A stretch of DNA of 64,000 bases from Candidatus Nanopelagicales bacterium (lineage in GTDB: Bacteria; Actinomycetota; Actinomycetes; S36-B12). Of this stretch, positions 25,347 through 35,186 are shown piece after piece. Under the pieces are notes generated by a model that was not told the DNA's origin, did not search any database, and saw only the letters and a list, made by a program, of their open reading frames with translations. A program made the position numbers and the translations under genes. Positions within the stretch are counted from its first letter, which is position 1. Every line of letters starts with the position of its first letter. The stretch covers positions 434,001 to 498,000 of the forward strand of contig JAGYJP010000002.1 in the NCBI GenBank assembly GCA_018402075.1. The letters are read 5' to 3'.

Positions 25347-27455
25347 GTGGCATCAACTCGCAACAAACCCCTTTCGTCTATCACAACAGGTCAGAATGAA
25401 GACTCGTACACGGCAAAAAATTTGGCGATCCTCGAAGGGCTTGAGGCCGTTCGTAAACGTCCCGGGATGTATATCGGTTCAAATGATGGCCGTGGACTCA
25501 TGCATTGCCTCTGGGAGATTGTGGATAACTCGGTCGATGAAGCACTCGCAGGTCACTGCACCCACATAGGCATCGTGCTTCTTTCCGACGGATCCGCCCA
25601 AGTCACTGATAATGGTCGGGGAATCCCCGTCGATATGGAGAAGCGGACAAAACTTAGTGGTGTGGAAGTTGTCATGACAAAACTCCATGCTGGCGGCAAG
25701 TTTGGGGGCGGTTCGTACACCGCTTCCGGCGGTTTACACGGCGTCGGTGCTTCTGTGGTGAACGCGCTGTCGTCACGTCTAGATGTGTCGGTTCACAGGT
25801 CAAGCAAAATCTATGGAATGTCTTTCAGGCGTGGTGTTCCTGGAGTTTTCAGTGCCGAAGGTCCAGATGCCGATTTCGTGAAAAAAAGTGGTCTGGAAGT
25901 GACTGGGAAATCCCCAAGAGGGAAGACCGGGACTGTTATTCAATGGTGGGCAGACCCCCAGGTATTCACCAAAGATGCCGAATACGATCGCGTGCAGCTC
26001 CGAGAAAGGGCACTCCAAAGCACTTTTCTGGTGCCAGGTCTCACCATTTCACTCGAGGATAACCGGGATCCCTCGGACCTCTGGTCGGAGACTTTTCAGC
26101 ATAGGGGCGGCCTGGTCGAGTATGTGTCACATTTATCGACGGCCGAACCCGTGGGTGGAGTCATATCGTTGACGGGATCAGGGCACTTTCATGAAACTGT
26201 GCCAGTTCTGGATGATCAGGGGCATATGGTCAGCCAGGAAGTGGATCGTGACCTCGGTGTAACAATTGCGCTGCAGTGGGATTCAGGCTACGACACAACC
26301 CTAAAGTCGTTCGTCAACGTAATCTCGACGCCCAAAGGGGGAACACATGTTGCCGGTCTGGAGCGCGCTCTCACAAAGGTGTTCAATGAATATTTGAAGT
26401 CGAGCAAGATCCTCAAAGTGAGTGAAGACAACGTCACAAAAGACGATATCTTTGAGGGTCTTACGGCCGTGGTTGCGGTTCGGCTGGCAGAACCTCAGTT
26501 TGAAGGTCAAACAAAGGAGGTGTTGGGAACGCCCGCTGCCTCCAGAATCGTGTCCAATGTCGTCACCAAAGAATTGACTGCATGGCTTACTTCGCCTCCG
26601 CGCGGGGAGAAGGCTAACGCTCGTACCATTGCGGAGAAGATTGCAAATGCGATGCGCGCAAGGGTGGCCGCTCGCAGCCACCGGGATACCCAAAGACGAA
26701 AGACTGCCCTGGAATCGTCATCGATGCCCGCGAAACTCGTTGATTGCCGCAGTACAGGTGTTGAAGAATCAGAATTGTTCATTGTTGAAGGGGATAGCGC
26801 ATTGGGTACGGCGAAAACGGCCAGAGATTCAAGACATCAGGCTCTGCTGCCTATTCGCGGAAAGATTCTCAATGTTCAAAAGTCTTCCCTTTCTGATATG
26901 TTGAAAAACGCAGAGTGTGCCTCAATAATTCAAGTCATCGGTGCGGGTTCAGGACGAACTTTTGATATTTCACAGGCAAGATACGGGAAAATTATTCTGA
27001 TGTCTGACGCCGATGTGGATGGAGCACACATTAGGTGTCTGCTGTTGACCTTAATAAACCGATACATGCGACCATTATTGGAAGACGGCCGTGTATATGC
27101 AGCGGTGCCACCATTACATCGGATCGAGATTATTAATGCCGGTTCGAAGCCTAATGACATTGTGTATACCTATAGTGATCAAGAAATGCGTTCGGTTCTA
27201 AATGACGCGGCTAATAAAGGCAAGAGGGTAAAAGATCCAATTCAAAGGTACAAAGGTTTGGGAGAAATGGATGCTCATCAGTTGAGGGAAACCACCATGG
27301 ACTCCTCTCGGCGCACCTTGCGTCGAATGACCACTGGCGATGCCCACGTAGCTGAAGATGTTTTTGATTTGCTCATGGGTTCAGATGTAGCTCCGAGGAA
27401 GGAATTTATAGTGACTGGTGCCCAATTACTGGATCGATCAAGGATTGATGCATGA
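25347..27455 (+). CDS. parE: DNA topoisomerase IV subunit B (GyrB-like ATPase)
   Basis: This ATPase subunit of a type IIA topoisomerase has 702 residues. The GHKL ATPase motifs are EIVDNSVDEALAG (57-69), DNGRGIP (88-94) and GGLHGVGASVVNALS. The TOPRIM domain has EGDSALGTAKTARDSRHQAL and DADVDGAHIRCLLL. The TOPRIM sequence EGDSALGTA rather than EGDSAGGSA fits the actinobacterial second GyrB/ParE set rather than GyrB proper. The GTG start at 25347 is the best candidate; the ribosome binding site is weak. The partner subunit parC is at 30701-33148 on the other strand. The 4-nt ATGA overlap couples it to the carbonic anhydrase gene. Confidence 0.92.
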   Translation: MASTRNKPLSSITTGQNEDSYTAKNLAILEGLEAVRKRPGMYIGSNDGRGLMHCLWEIVDNSVDEALAGHCTHIGIVLLSDGSAQVTDNGRGIPVDMEKRTKLSGVEVVMTKLHAGGKFGGGSYTASGGLHGVGASVVNALSSRLDVSVHRSSKIYGMSFRRGVPGVFSAEGPDADFVKKSGLEVTGKSPRGKTGTVIQWWADPQVFTKDAEYDRVQLRERALQSTFLVPGLTISLEDNRDPSDLWSETFQHRGGLVEYVSHLSTAEPVGGVISLTGSGHFHETVPVLDDQGHMVSQEVDRDLGVTIALQWDSGYDTTLKSFVNVISTPKGGTHVAGLERALTKVFNEYLKSSKILKVSEDNVTKDDIFEGLTAVVAVRLAEPQFEGQTKEVLGTPAASRIVSNVVTKELTAWLTSPPRGEKANARTIAEKIANAMRARVAARSHRDTQRRKTALESSSMPAKLVDCRSTGVEESELFIVEGDSALGTAKTARDSRHQALLPIRGKILNVQKSSLSDMLKNAECASIIQVIGAGSGRTFDISQARYGKIILMSDADVDGAHIRCLLLTLINRYMRPLLEDGRVYAAVPPLHRIEIINAGSKPNDIVYTYSDQEMRSVLNDAANKGKRVKDPIQRYKGLGEMDAHQLRETTMDSSRRTLRRMTTGDAHVAEDVFDLLMGSDVAPRKEFIVTGAQLLDRSRIDA

Positions 27456-27967
27456 ACGAGAACACATTCGAAGTTGGCTTTTCTGACGTGCTGTCAGGTA
27501 ACAGTGATTTTGTGCGTTCTTTCGATGACAGTGATCTCACTGGCTTCGCGCGCAGAGGACTTGCTATCGTGACGTGTATTGATTCCCGAATTGATCCGCT
27601 GGCTCTCTCTGGGATGCACGCTGGTGATGTTAAAATCTTGAGGAATGCTGGAGCTAGGGTCACCGAGGATGTACTGCGCACATTGGTACTTGCTTCACAT
27701 CTCTTGGGTGTTTCCAGGGTGCTCGTGATGCCTCATACTGACTGTCGGATGGCTTCGGCTGACGAATCTGAAATTCATGCCGAGATACTTCGAGTCTCGG
27801 GCATTGATTCCCGCGGGATCGAGATTAGGACTGTCTCGGATCAACGCGCATCCCTTGAGTTGGATATCACTCGAGTGCGCTCGTTCCCCTTGTTGGCACC
27901 GAGCATCGTAGTTGGCGGCGCGATTTATCATGTTGATACTGGTGTCCTTGAGCCCATTGATTTCTAG
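27452..27967 (+). CDS. Beta-class carbonic-anhydrase-like protein
   Basis: This 171-residue protein has the beta carbonic anhydrase zinc ligands: TCIDSRIDP (Cys, with the Asp-Arg dyad) and MPHTDCRMAS (HxxC). The fold is expected to interconvert CO2 and bicarbonate in the cytosol. It is of the short actinobacterial type. Its ATG overlaps the parE stop by 4 nt, so it is cotranscribed with parE, an unexpected partnership that probably reflects gene packing. A gamma-class homologue is at 40729-41247, so the cell has two classes. Confidence 0.85.
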   Translation: MNENTFEVGFSDVLSGNSDFVRSFDDSDLTGFARRGLAIVTCIDSRIDPLALSGMHAGDVKILRNAGARVTEDVLRTLVLASHLLGVSRVLVMPHTDCRMASADESEIHAEILRVSGIDSRGIEIRTVSDQRASLELDITRVRSFPLLAPSIVVGGAIYHVDTGVLEPIDF

Positions 27968-27998
27968 ATCTGAGCTTACGAAGGAACTGGAGTAGCGG

Positions 27999-29306
27999 AT
28001 GCGTGTCGCGATTGTGGGAGCTGGACCTGCGGGCATTTATGCTGCCGAATCCTTAGCAACTGACCACCAAGTTGAGGTGGACATCTTCGATACGCTTCCG
28101 GTTCCATGTGGATTGGTGCGGTATGGAGTAGCTCCTGACCATTTCTCGATTCGTTCCGTGCGCGACAAATTGGCAGAAACTCTTGAGCATCCACATGTGA
28201 GATTCTTTGGCAATGTCACAGTGGGTAGAGATGTATCAACTCAGGAGCTTGCTGACATCTACGATGCAGTCATTTACACCTACGGAGCTTCACAAGACAA
28301 AGAACTGGGTATACCGGGCGAAGACTCCTCCTCCATTATCCCTGCAACCGAGTTTGTCAAGTGGTACACCGGTCATCCAGACTCTCAAGATTATTCACGT
28401 GCCCTGGCAGACGCCGAAGACGTAGTTGTTATTGGCCTTGGAAACGTTGCGGTAGACGTGACAAGAATACTTACAAAATCTGCCCAAGAGTTGAGTAGCA
28501 CTGACATGCCTGACTCAGTCATCGATGCGTTGCGTAATAGCTCGGTTCGGAGGGTGCATGTTGTTGGCAGGAGGGGCCCTCAACATGCGACATTCACGAC
28601 CAAGGAACTCAAGGAGTTGGGTGAGCTGGACGGAGTTGCCGTCCAGATACACGCAGCGGACCTTCCGGTCGATGACATAAACGCTAGTGTTGGCAGTCGA
28701 GTTGTTGAAAAGAACCTGAAGGTTTTACGTGAATGGGCCGGGAGAAGCTTAGGAGCCTCTCCTAGAACAATTGAATTCAGATTTTATTCAACTCCTCAGT
28801 CTTATTCGGAGCAAGAATCTGAATTCATTGTGGAACGCATGAAATTGTTGCCTAATGGTGATATCGAACCCACCGGCCAGTATCACAAGCTGCCAGCAGA
28901 TTTGGTAATCCGGAGTGTGGGATACAAGGGAGTTCGGATTCAGGGTTTGCCATTTGACGCGGCACAAAATGTTATACCGAGCGTGGGTGGGAAGGTGCCC
29001 GGTTCAGAAAAAACTTATGTCGCAGGTTGGATAAAACGAGGACCAACAGGGATTATCGGAACAAATAAAAAAGATGCCGTTGCTACCGTCACAACACTTA
29101 TGTCGGAACTTTCACATGATCACAGTAAAGCGGAATCTCCCGATTTTATTACCTCGCTACTCGCCGAACGAGGCGTCGAGTTTGTGGATGCTCAAGGATG
29201 GAAAAGAATAGACGCTGCTGAGCGTGCCTACGGGAAAAGGAGTGGCAAGGAACGAACGACAATCCAACGTCGCGAAGATCTCCTGGATTGCGCCAAGGGC
29301 TCTTAA
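27999..29306 (+). CDS. fprA: Ferredoxin/flavodoxin-NADP+ reductase, FprA type
   Basis: This FAD flavoenzyme of the adrenodoxin-reductase family moves electrons between NADPH and ferredoxin. The 435-residue protein has the FAD Rossmann motif VAIVGAGPAGIYAAESL at the start, VPCGLVRYGVAPDH, the NADP loop VIGLGNVAVDVTRIL, and VAGWIKRGPTGIIGTNKKDA near the C-terminus. The ATG start has GGAG upstream. Genes for a redoxin and an Apd1-like 2Fe-2S protein follow on the other strand, which makes a redox cluster. It ends in a 4-bp overlap with the convergent redoxin gene. Confidence 0.93.
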   Translation: MRVAIVGAGPAGIYAAESLATDHQVEVDIFDTLPVPCGLVRYGVAPDHFSIRSVRDKLAETLEHPHVRFFGNVTVGRDVSTQELADIYDAVIYTYGASQDKELGIPGEDSSSIIPATEFVKWYTGHPDSQDYSRALADAEDVVVIGLGNVAVDVTRILTKSAQELSSTDMPDSVIDALRNSSVRRVHVVGRRGPQHATFTTKELKELGELDGVAVQIHAADLPVDDINASVGSRVVEKNLKVLREWAGRSLGASPRTIEFRFYSTPQSYSEQESEFIVERMKLLPNGDIEPTGQYHKLPADLVIRSVGYKGVRIQGLPFDAAQNVIPSVGGKVPGSEKTYVAGWIKRGPTGIIGTNKKDAVATVTTLMSELSHDHSKAESPDFITSLLAERGVEFVDAQGWKRIDAAERAYGKRSGKERTTIQRREDLLDCAKGS

Positions 29307-29845
29307 TTACTGTGCCACTTGATACCACAACCCAATGATGGTCGGCCACCGTTGAACTTTTGCCCCTTGATCGCGAATTGAATCGCGTTCCGAAGGTGGC
29401 TGCCGTTCACCTCTAAATCACCGGATGGTCTCGAGTCGTCAAATGCACCTCGATACACCAAAGCTCCAAGAGCGTCGAATACATAGAAATCTGGTGTGCA
29501 GACCGCTCCAAATGTCCGTGCGATTTCTTGAGAGCTATCCACCAAGTAGGGAAAATCCCAATGTGAGCGTCTAGCCTGTTCCTGTAGGCCATGAATGTCA
29601 TCGTCCGGGTAGGACTCCACATCATTGCTACATATGGCAATAAAGACTATGTGTGTATTTTCGTTGTGAACTTTTCCAATCTCTTTTTCTATCCATTTAA
29701 CGTAGGGACAGTGATTACAGGAGAAAAAAATGACAGACACATTACCGCTTGTGAGTTGTCGAAGATGGCGCACATCACCCGAAATGTCGCGTAATTCCAC
29801 ATCAGGCACCTGGCGGATTGTGGTTATGCGTGACTCTACAGGCAT
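29303..29845 (-). CDS. Thioredoxin-fold redoxin with CxxC
   Basis: This 180-residue protein has an AhpC/TSA-redoxin fold with the CxxC site SCNHCPYVKWIEKEIG (about 43-58) and the cis-Pro region AVCTPDFYVFD. It resembles the actinobacterial thioredoxin family protein that carries CNHCPYV. It has no signal peptide, so it should act in the cytosol. The start at 29845 is chosen because GGAG precedes it; the longer frame is unsupported. It overlaps the end of the upstream Apd1-like gene by 10 nt, so the two are probably one transcript. Confidence 0.85.
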   Translation of the reverse strand: MPVESRITTIRQVPDVELRDISGDVRHLRQLTSGNVSVIFFSCNHCPYVKWIEKEIGKVHNENTHIVFIAICSNDVESYPDDDIHGLQEQARRSHWDFPYLVDSSQEIARTFGAVCTPDFYVFDALGALVYRGAFDDSRPSGDLEVNGSHLRNAIQFAIKGQKFNGGRPSLGCGIKWHSN

Positions 29846-30681
29846 ATCTGTGCTCCTATTGTGTTTGTATAACTGCTGAGGCGTAGATTTATCGATTGTT
29901 GTACTTTGGCGCCGCACGATTCCGATCTTTCGGGCCCAGCATGGATATCCATTTCACAATTCACGCTATTTCCATCAGCGTGACCGTGATGGGTGTGGGG
30001 TAGTGGAGGGCATTCTTCCAATGTCTTTTGCCATGTAATGGACCAGTAGTTGGGCATGCTCGCCTCAAGAACCTGATGGCAGGGGGAAAGGTGGCTTCTG
30101 CCACGGACATTGTCACGCGGGACATCACCATGTCTGATCATCTGTAGGGCACTGTCTATAGATAGTCGGCCCAAAACCCAGTTGCCAGGCAAATACAAGC
30201 CGGTAGGAGCAAATCGGTGGCCCCCGATATGAGTTCCCTCCCACACCTGAGAACTCTCATTCACAGACAATTCTGCGTCTAGGGATCGTCTCAGAGCGAT
30301 TCCCTCTACCGCACAACACTTATCTCTCGAGCCGTTGGTGCAGATAACGAGCATCGGAGGAGCCGGCAATGAGTCTGCTTCGCAAGGAATTTCCGATAGA
30401 GACGATAACCGTCCGGTCCGGAACTCGTGTGATCCCTGTGAGATCCAATATTGGAATCCATTGGCGAGATCCTTGGTCAAATGCTGGCGGACCAATAAAA
30501 TTTTGTATTTGCGATCTGCGGCCCATTTTTTGATCCCCTTGGACACAGATGATTCTACTGCCGTGGATCCCCATGCACCGTCTGACCGGATAAGTAGCCA
30601 ACCCTGTGCCATCGGCGCTGTGCCTAATAGAGACTCTGATAGCGCTTGGCCGGAGCACGGAGTAAAAGTGTCCATCACCAT
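29836..30681 (-). CDS. Sucrase/ferredoxin-like (Apd1-type) 2Fe-2S protein
   Basis: This 281-residue protein has a thioredoxin-like ferredoxin fold. The metal ligands are visible in ICTNGSRDKCCAVEGIA and GTHIGGHRFAPT; in yeast Apd1 a 2Fe-2S cluster is held by two Cys and two His of such a pattern. The name sucrase/ferredoxin-like is historical and no sugar activity is implied. The C-terminal about 50 residues (after 230) are His- and Asn-rich and look unlike the core. In Actinobacteria this gene often lies near the second GyrB gene. The start may be M1 (30681) or M3; neither has a good ribosome binding site. Confidence 0.78.
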   Translation of the reverse strand: MVMDTFTPCSGQALSESLLGTAPMAQGWLLIRSDGAWGSTAVESSVSKGIKKWAADRKYKILLVRQHLTKDLANGFQYWISQGSHEFRTGRLSSLSEIPCEADSLPAPPMLVICTNGSRDKCCAVEGIALRRSLDAELSVNESSQVWEGTHIGGHRFAPTGLYLPGNWVLGRLSIDSALQMIRHGDVPRDNVRGRSHLSPCHQVLEASMPNYWSITWQKTLEECPPLPHTHHGHADGNSVNCEMDIHAGPERSESCGAKVQQSINLRLSSYTNTIGAQICL

Positions 30682-30700
30682 GTTTTCTGGGGTCTAGAAC

Positions 30701-33148
30701 TCATGGGGATATATTTCCTGAAATCGCGTCAACGGGCAGCGGCAGTGCGGATCCGGTGCCATCACGACGGTTATCGACATCAGGCAAGGTGGCCGGCATG
30801 CCACTGGAGGTCGCTGCCCGTACCGGGCCTTGCCCAACCCACGCCTTAATCACCAGATCCTCATCGGCACGGAACTTGTGGCATCTGATTCCCGCGGTCG
30901 CGCGCCCTTTCGAGGGGTACTCCGAGAGGAGTGTGACTTTTGCATTGCCCAACTCTGTCCCAGGCAATGATCTACTCGAGCCAGAAACCGTCGCTACTAA
31001 GTTCATGTCAGCAGGCAAGACTGCCCCTCCGAAAACAAGATGCGATCCATTGAGTTTCATTCCCACAACTCCGCCAGCGGAACGACCTTGTGCTCGAAGC
31101 CCTTTGATCGGGAAATGCAAAAGTTGACCTTGGGAATTCACCATAACGACATGGCACTTGTTGAGTCTCTCAGCAGGTGAACTCACAGCCGCAATGACTG
31201 AGTCGCCAGTTTCTAGCCGGATGACGTCCCATTGCGGTCGACTAATCGCATGCCCTTCTGCAAGTCGCTTCACAATACCTAAGCGAGTGACAATCAGGAT
31301 TTCCGCGTCGATTGGGCAAAGCGCCACTGGTTGTTCATCGTGGGGCAGGTCTATAAATGCTCCCAAAGGAGCGCCGCCGCTCAAAGCGGGAACTCCTACT
31401 GTGCTCGGAATATTGGGAATATCGACAACGGATATTCGATGCACGTTACCTAGGCTTGTCACTAATCCAATCTCGCCTCGAGTATTTGCGGGTATAACAG
31501 AAATAACACAATCATGAGCCTGTCGCTGGAGATTAGAATGACTTATTTCATTGAGTAGCGTGTAATGGGAAGTTCTGGCAAGCAGGCCCGTGCTTGACAT
31601 AAGGACAAAGCAGGGTTCATCGGCAACCTCGAGATCGATGACCCTGTTCTTTACTTGGGTACCAGAGGACTCCAAGAGCAGAGTCCTGCGCGGCGTGGCA
31701 TGTTTGGCTGACGCATCAGCCAATTCACGACTGACTTTGTCGCGCAGTAGAGCTGGATCGGCCAATAGGCTTTCGAGTTCTTCAATCATGGAGCGCAAGG
31801 AATCTGTTTCCTTCTCAATTTCGATTCTAGAAAATTTGGTTAGCCTTCGCAGTGGCATATCCAGAATGTAAGTAGTTTGAAGATCTGATAAGTCAAAGAT
31901 GTCTATGAGGCGTGCTTTTGCTTCTGCAGAGTCTTCGCTGTCCCGAATTACTTGAATAACTTCATCGATATCTAGGATTGCAATCAGCAAGCCATCCAGA
32001 AGGTGCAGGCGATCTTGTGCAACAGTCTTCCTGAAAACACTCCTTCGAGTGATGACTTCAATCCTGTGATCGATAAATACCTGAAGGAGTTCTCGTACGC
32101 CGAGTGTTTGTGGTTGCCCGTTGACTAGAGTTACAGCATTTATTGTGAATGATTCCTCTAAAGGCGTCATCTTGAACAGTTGCTCCAAAATTGCTTCTGG
32201 CGAGAACGTGCTCTTGCATTCAATAACCAGATTCAATCCCGAATCTCCATCCGTGAGATCGACAATGTCAGAGATTCCCTGGAGTTTCTTGGCAATTACT
32301 AGTTCCTTGACCCGTTCAATTATTCTTTCGGGTCCAACGGTTACCGGTAATTCCGTTACTACGATACCGCGCCTCCTCGGGGACACTTGCTCGATTCGGG
32401 TGCGTGCTCGAATGCGGAATGTGCCCCGTCCAGTTTCATACGCATCGCGAATGCCATCCAGCCCAGTTATTACCCCTCCGGTGGCAAAGTCTGGCCCTGG
32501 CATGAATGCCATAAGTTCTTCTAGGGAAGCATCAGGATGGATAATAAGGTGGCGTGTGGCATTCACGACCTCGGATAAATTATGAGGTGCAAGATTTGTC
32601 GCCATACCAACGGCGATTCCACTGGCTCCATTAACGAGCAAATTAGGTATCGCAGCTGGAAGGACAACTGGTTCCACCTCTCGACCGTCGTAATTCGGGG
32701 TGAAATCAACAACGTCCTCTTCGATTCCGTTCGTCATGGCAAGCGCGGTTTCTGCCAAGCGAGCTTCGGTGTATCGCATGGCTGCTGGACCATCGTCTAA
32801 GGATCCAAAATTTCCGTGCCCATCGATCAGTGGCAGTCTCAGTGAGAAATCTTGGGCCATGCGTACAAGTGCGTCGTAGATGGCTGAGTCTCCGTGTGGA
32901 TGAAGGCGACCCATGACTTCGCCAACTACGCGAGCACTCTTTACATGCCCCCGATCAGGGCGTAGTCCCATTTGTGCCATTTGAAAGAGTATTCGGCGTT
33001 GTACCGGTTTGAGTCCATCGCGAGCATCAGGTAGTGCTCTGGAATAGATCACCGAATAGGCATACTCGAGAAAGGAACCACGCATTTCCTCTGCAACATC
33101 AATGTCGATTACCCGCGATTCAGGGGACGAAGACTTCTTAGATCGCAT
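30701..33148 (-). CDS. parC: DNA topoisomerase IV subunit A (GyrA-like)
   Basis: This DNA-cleaving subunit of a type IIA topoisomerase has 815 residues. The catalytic tyrosine is Tyr126 in [11 protein letters not shown], and the quinolone region [12 protein letters not shown] has Ser88 and Asp92. The C-terminal beta-pinwheel begins near 500. The GyrA box QxRGGxG is degenerate here ([11 protein letters not shown]), as expected for topoisomerase IV rather than gyrase. The ATG start has GGAAAGGA before it. It follows psuG-psuK on the same strand after 90 bp and lies 7.3 kb from parE, unlike the tandem gyrBA layout. Confidence 0.93.
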   Translation of the reverse strand: MRSKKSSSPESRVIDIDVAEEMRGSFLEYAYSVIYSRALPDARDGLKPVQRRILFQMAQMGLRPDRGHVKSARVVGEVMGRLHPHGDSAIYDALVRMAQDFSLRLPLIDGHGNFGSLDDGPAAMRYTEARLAETALAMTNGIEEDVVDFTPNYDGREVEPVVLPAAIPNLLVNGASGIAVGMATNLAPHNLSEVVNATRHLIIHPDASLEELMAFMPGPDFATGGVITGLDGIRDAYETGRGTFRIRARTRIEQVSPRRRGIVVTELPVTVGPERIIERVKELVIAKKLQGISDIVDLTDGDSGLNLVIECKSTFSPEAILEQLFKMTPLEESFTINAVTLVNGQPQTLGVRELLQVFIDHRIEVITRRSVFRKTVAQDRLHLLDGLLIAILDIDEVIQVIRDSEDSAEAKARLIDIFDLSDLQTTYILDMPLRRLTKFSRIEIEKETDSLRSMIEELESLLADPALLRDKVSRELADASAKHATPRRTLLLESSGTQVKNRVIDLEVADEPCFVLMSSTGLLARTSHYTLLNEISHSNLQRQAHDCVISVIPANTRGEIGLVTSLGNVHRISVVDIPNIPSTVGVPALSGGAPLGAFIDLPHDEQPVALCPIDAEILIVTRLGIVKRLAEGHAISRPQWDVIRLETGDSVIAAVSSPAERLNKCHVVMVNSQGQLLHFPIKGLRAQGRSAGGVVGMKLNGSHLVFGGAVLPADMNLVATVSGSSRSLPGTELGNAKVTLLSEYPSKGRATAGIRCHKFRADEDLVIKAWVGQGPVRAATSSGMPATLPDVDNRRDGTGSALPLPVDAISGNISP

Positions 33149-33238
33149 GATTCCTTTCCGATTGTTTTAGGCTCTACTTCTGCAGAAAAAATCTAGATTG
33201 CGTGCCTGGTGGTCGCTCAAGACACGACTGTGCAATTG

Positions 33239-34210
33239 TCACGAATTCTCTGGCTCGGGACTAGCACCGACACGGGTTAACGCCAGGGCGGCTGTCTGAT
33301 TTCCGTGGCGAAGAGCAGATTGCAGGTTGTTGGGATCTGGGATCCATCGATGTAGAAAACCGGCATTGAAGGCATCACCTGCCCCAGCGGTCGAGATGAT
33401 TTGCCCCGTACTGGTGATCGGGGAGTATTCCATTGAGCCACTCCCTGTCAAGGCGATTGCACCATCCTTTTCCAGGGTCATAACGACGGTGCCCGCGACA
33501 GGTGAATCTTGGTTGAGTAATGTCAGTAGCGCGCGCAATATCTGATCATGAGGAACCAGAGATGGATAAGGGTCATCTTGCGACAGTCGATACAACTCTT
33601 GCGCCTCTTCTTGGTTGGCCAGTAACACATCAGTGAAGCGCAGTGACTCAAGAATTGTGTTTTTGTGACGGGACAGCAAGGCGTGGGACGCCGGATCAAT
33701 ACTGATGGTGAGGCCGCTATCCCGTGCCCGCTGTAGGGCGGACACGGCGCTCTGGGCAGTCGTCGAATGGAATAGCGAATAGGCGGAGAGGTGGAAGTGG
33801 GCCAGCTCCTGCCGTGGCCATAGCGACTCAAGTTCAGCGGGAATCATATGGGCATTCGATCCCGCGCTGGGGAGCATGGTTCGGGAACCATCGGACTCAG
33901 TGAGCACGATGCACATTCCCGTCGGATTATGAGGATCAATTTTGAGTAATGGCATCACGCCGTTATTGCGCAACGTAGTAGATGCGTAATCACCAGCGCC
34001 ATCTTTGCCTACTGATCCAAGAAAAAAGACAGGATGGGATTCATGTGCCATCCATAATGCCGTATTCGCCGCACTTCCACCCTGAGTCAATTGGATGTGT
34101 GTTGGTAGATCACTACCACGAGCACCGAGCAACGATTCGAATGAAAATATGTTGGCATCAATGTCGATCATTACATCGCCCATGACGAGTACATGCTTCG
34201 ATTGGTTCAT
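33239..34210 (-). CDS. psuK: PfkB-family sugar kinase, probable pseudouridine kinase
   Basis: This 323-residue ribokinase-like protein has GDVMIDIDANI at the N-terminus, LTQGGSAANTALWMA for substrate binding and STAGAGDAFNAGFLHRW with the catalytic Asp near residue 277. The family kinases phosphorylate sugars or nucleosides; the pseudouridine substrate is inferred only because psuG lies 19 bp upstream in the same operon. Together they would turn pseudouridine into uracil and ribose 5-phosphate. ATG start. A separate adenosine or ribose kinase role cannot be excluded by sequence. Confidence 0.87.
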   Translation of the reverse strand: MNQSKHVLVMGDVMIDIDANIFSFESLLGARGSDLPTHIQLTQGGSAANTALWMAHESHPVFFLGSVGKDGAGDYASTTLRNNGVMPLLKIDPHNPTGMCIVLTESDGSRTMLPSAGSNAHMIPAELESLWPRQELAHFHLSAYSLFHSTTAQSAVSALQRARDSGLTISIDPASHALLSRHKNTILESLRFTDVLLANQEEAQELYRLSQDDPYPSLVPHDQILRALLTLLNQDSPVAGTVVMTLEKDGAIALTGSGSMEYSPITSTGQIISTAGAGDAFNAGFLHRWIPDPNNLQSALRHGNQTAALALTRVGASPEPENS

Positions 34211-34229
34211 TGATGCCGATTCCTAAGTA

Positions 34230-35156
34230 TTAGGTCTTATGAGAGACAGCGATTTGTGCAGCAAGTTCCGCATTTCTAACGATGATGTTTGCATTCACAA
34301 TCAAACTTGCTCCATGTGTCGCGCGATGGAAGTGATCTAAAAGAAATGGCGTCACTTGCTTTCCCGCAACACTTCGCTCTCGCGCCAAATCCAAACCCTC
34401 ACGCAATACTCGGTCGTGTAAATCTGGATCCAATTGTAGATCGCGTGGTAACGGGTTGGCGATCACCAAACCACTTTCCATGTTTAGTCTCTTGCGTGAT
34501 GACATGACGTTGGCAATTGACTCGGGATCGTCCAGACGCCAATCCAGTGTGTGGCCTGAGTCGGTGAGGTAGAAGCCTGGGAATTGATGGGAACCATAGC
34601 CAATAACTCCCACGTTGAGAGTTTCCAATCGCTCTAACGTGGCTCCAACATCGAGTATTGATTTAACCCCTGAACAGACGACAGTCATGGGGATCGAGCT
34701 AAGTGCTATTAAGTCTGCTGATTCATCCCAACTGTCTCTAGCTTGCCGATGAACCCCACCAAGGCCCCCGGTAGCAAAAATAGTAATGCCAGCCATGTAT
34801 GCCAGATGGCTCGTGGCCGCGACCGTTGTAGCCGCGTATCCATCCTGAGCACAGACAATACCCAAGTCTCGAATGCTTGCTTTGATGACATCGTCTCGAG
34901 TTGCTACTTCACTTATTTGCTCGACGGATAGTCCCACGTGAACCTTGCCAGCCAAAATTGCAATGGTTGCTGGAACCGCACCGCAAGATCGCACGGTGTC
35001 TTCAACTTCGCAAGCGACACGAATATTTTCAGGTTTGGGGAGGCCGTGGCTGATGATTGTTGATTCAAGTGCCACAATCGCTCCGCCACTGGCGATTGCC
35101 TTTTGGACTACCGGATGGATGACGAAAATGGATGAATCTAAGGCTCGTGGTGTCAC
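34230..35156 (-). CDS. psuG: Pseudouridine-5'-phosphate glycosidase
   Basis: This enzyme cleaves the C-C glycosidic bond of pseudouridine 5'-phosphate to uracil and ribose 5-phosphate, in the cytosol, with Mn2+. The 308-residue protein holds the family motifs ALESTIISHGLPKPEN (about 28-43) with the catalytic Glu, AGKVHVGLS with Lys near 70, FATGGLGGVHR and SGVKSILDVGATLE with Lys near 165. The GTG start follows a TAATGT -10 box by 6 nt, so it is probably leaderless. Its promoter is shared back to back with DUF5998. The kinase gene follows after 19 bp. Confidence 0.93.
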   Translation of the reverse strand: MTPRALDSSIFVIHPVVQKAIASGGAIVALESTIISHGLPKPENIRVACEVEDTVRSCGAVPATIAILAGKVHVGLSVEQISEVATRDDVIKASIRDLGIVCAQDGYAATTVAATSHLAYMAGITIFATGGLGGVHRQARDSWDESADLIALSSIPMTVVCSGVKSILDVGATLERLETLNVGVIGYGSHQFPGFYLTDSGHTLDWRLDDPESIANVMSSRKRLNMESGLVIANPLPRDLQLDPDLHDRVLREGLDLARERSVAGKQVTPFLLDHFHRATHGASLIVNANIIVRNAELAAQIAVSHKT

Positions 35157-35162
35157 AAACAG

Positions 35163-35168
35163 ACATTA
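35163..35168 (-). promoter_or_regulatory. -10 box of psuG, leaderless type
   Basis: On the minus strand TAATGT ends 6 nt before the GTG of psuG. The opposite-facing -10 of DUF5998 starts only 5 bp away. Confidence 0.6.
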
Positions 35169-35172
35169 GCCC

Positions 35173-35178
35173 TAGACT
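35173..35178 (+). promoter_or_regulatory. -10 box of the DUF5998 gene, leaderless type
   Basis: TAGACT ends 8 nt before the ATG at 35187. The two divergent starts are only 30 bp apart. Confidence 0.6.
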
Positions 35179-35186
35179 TATAAGCA

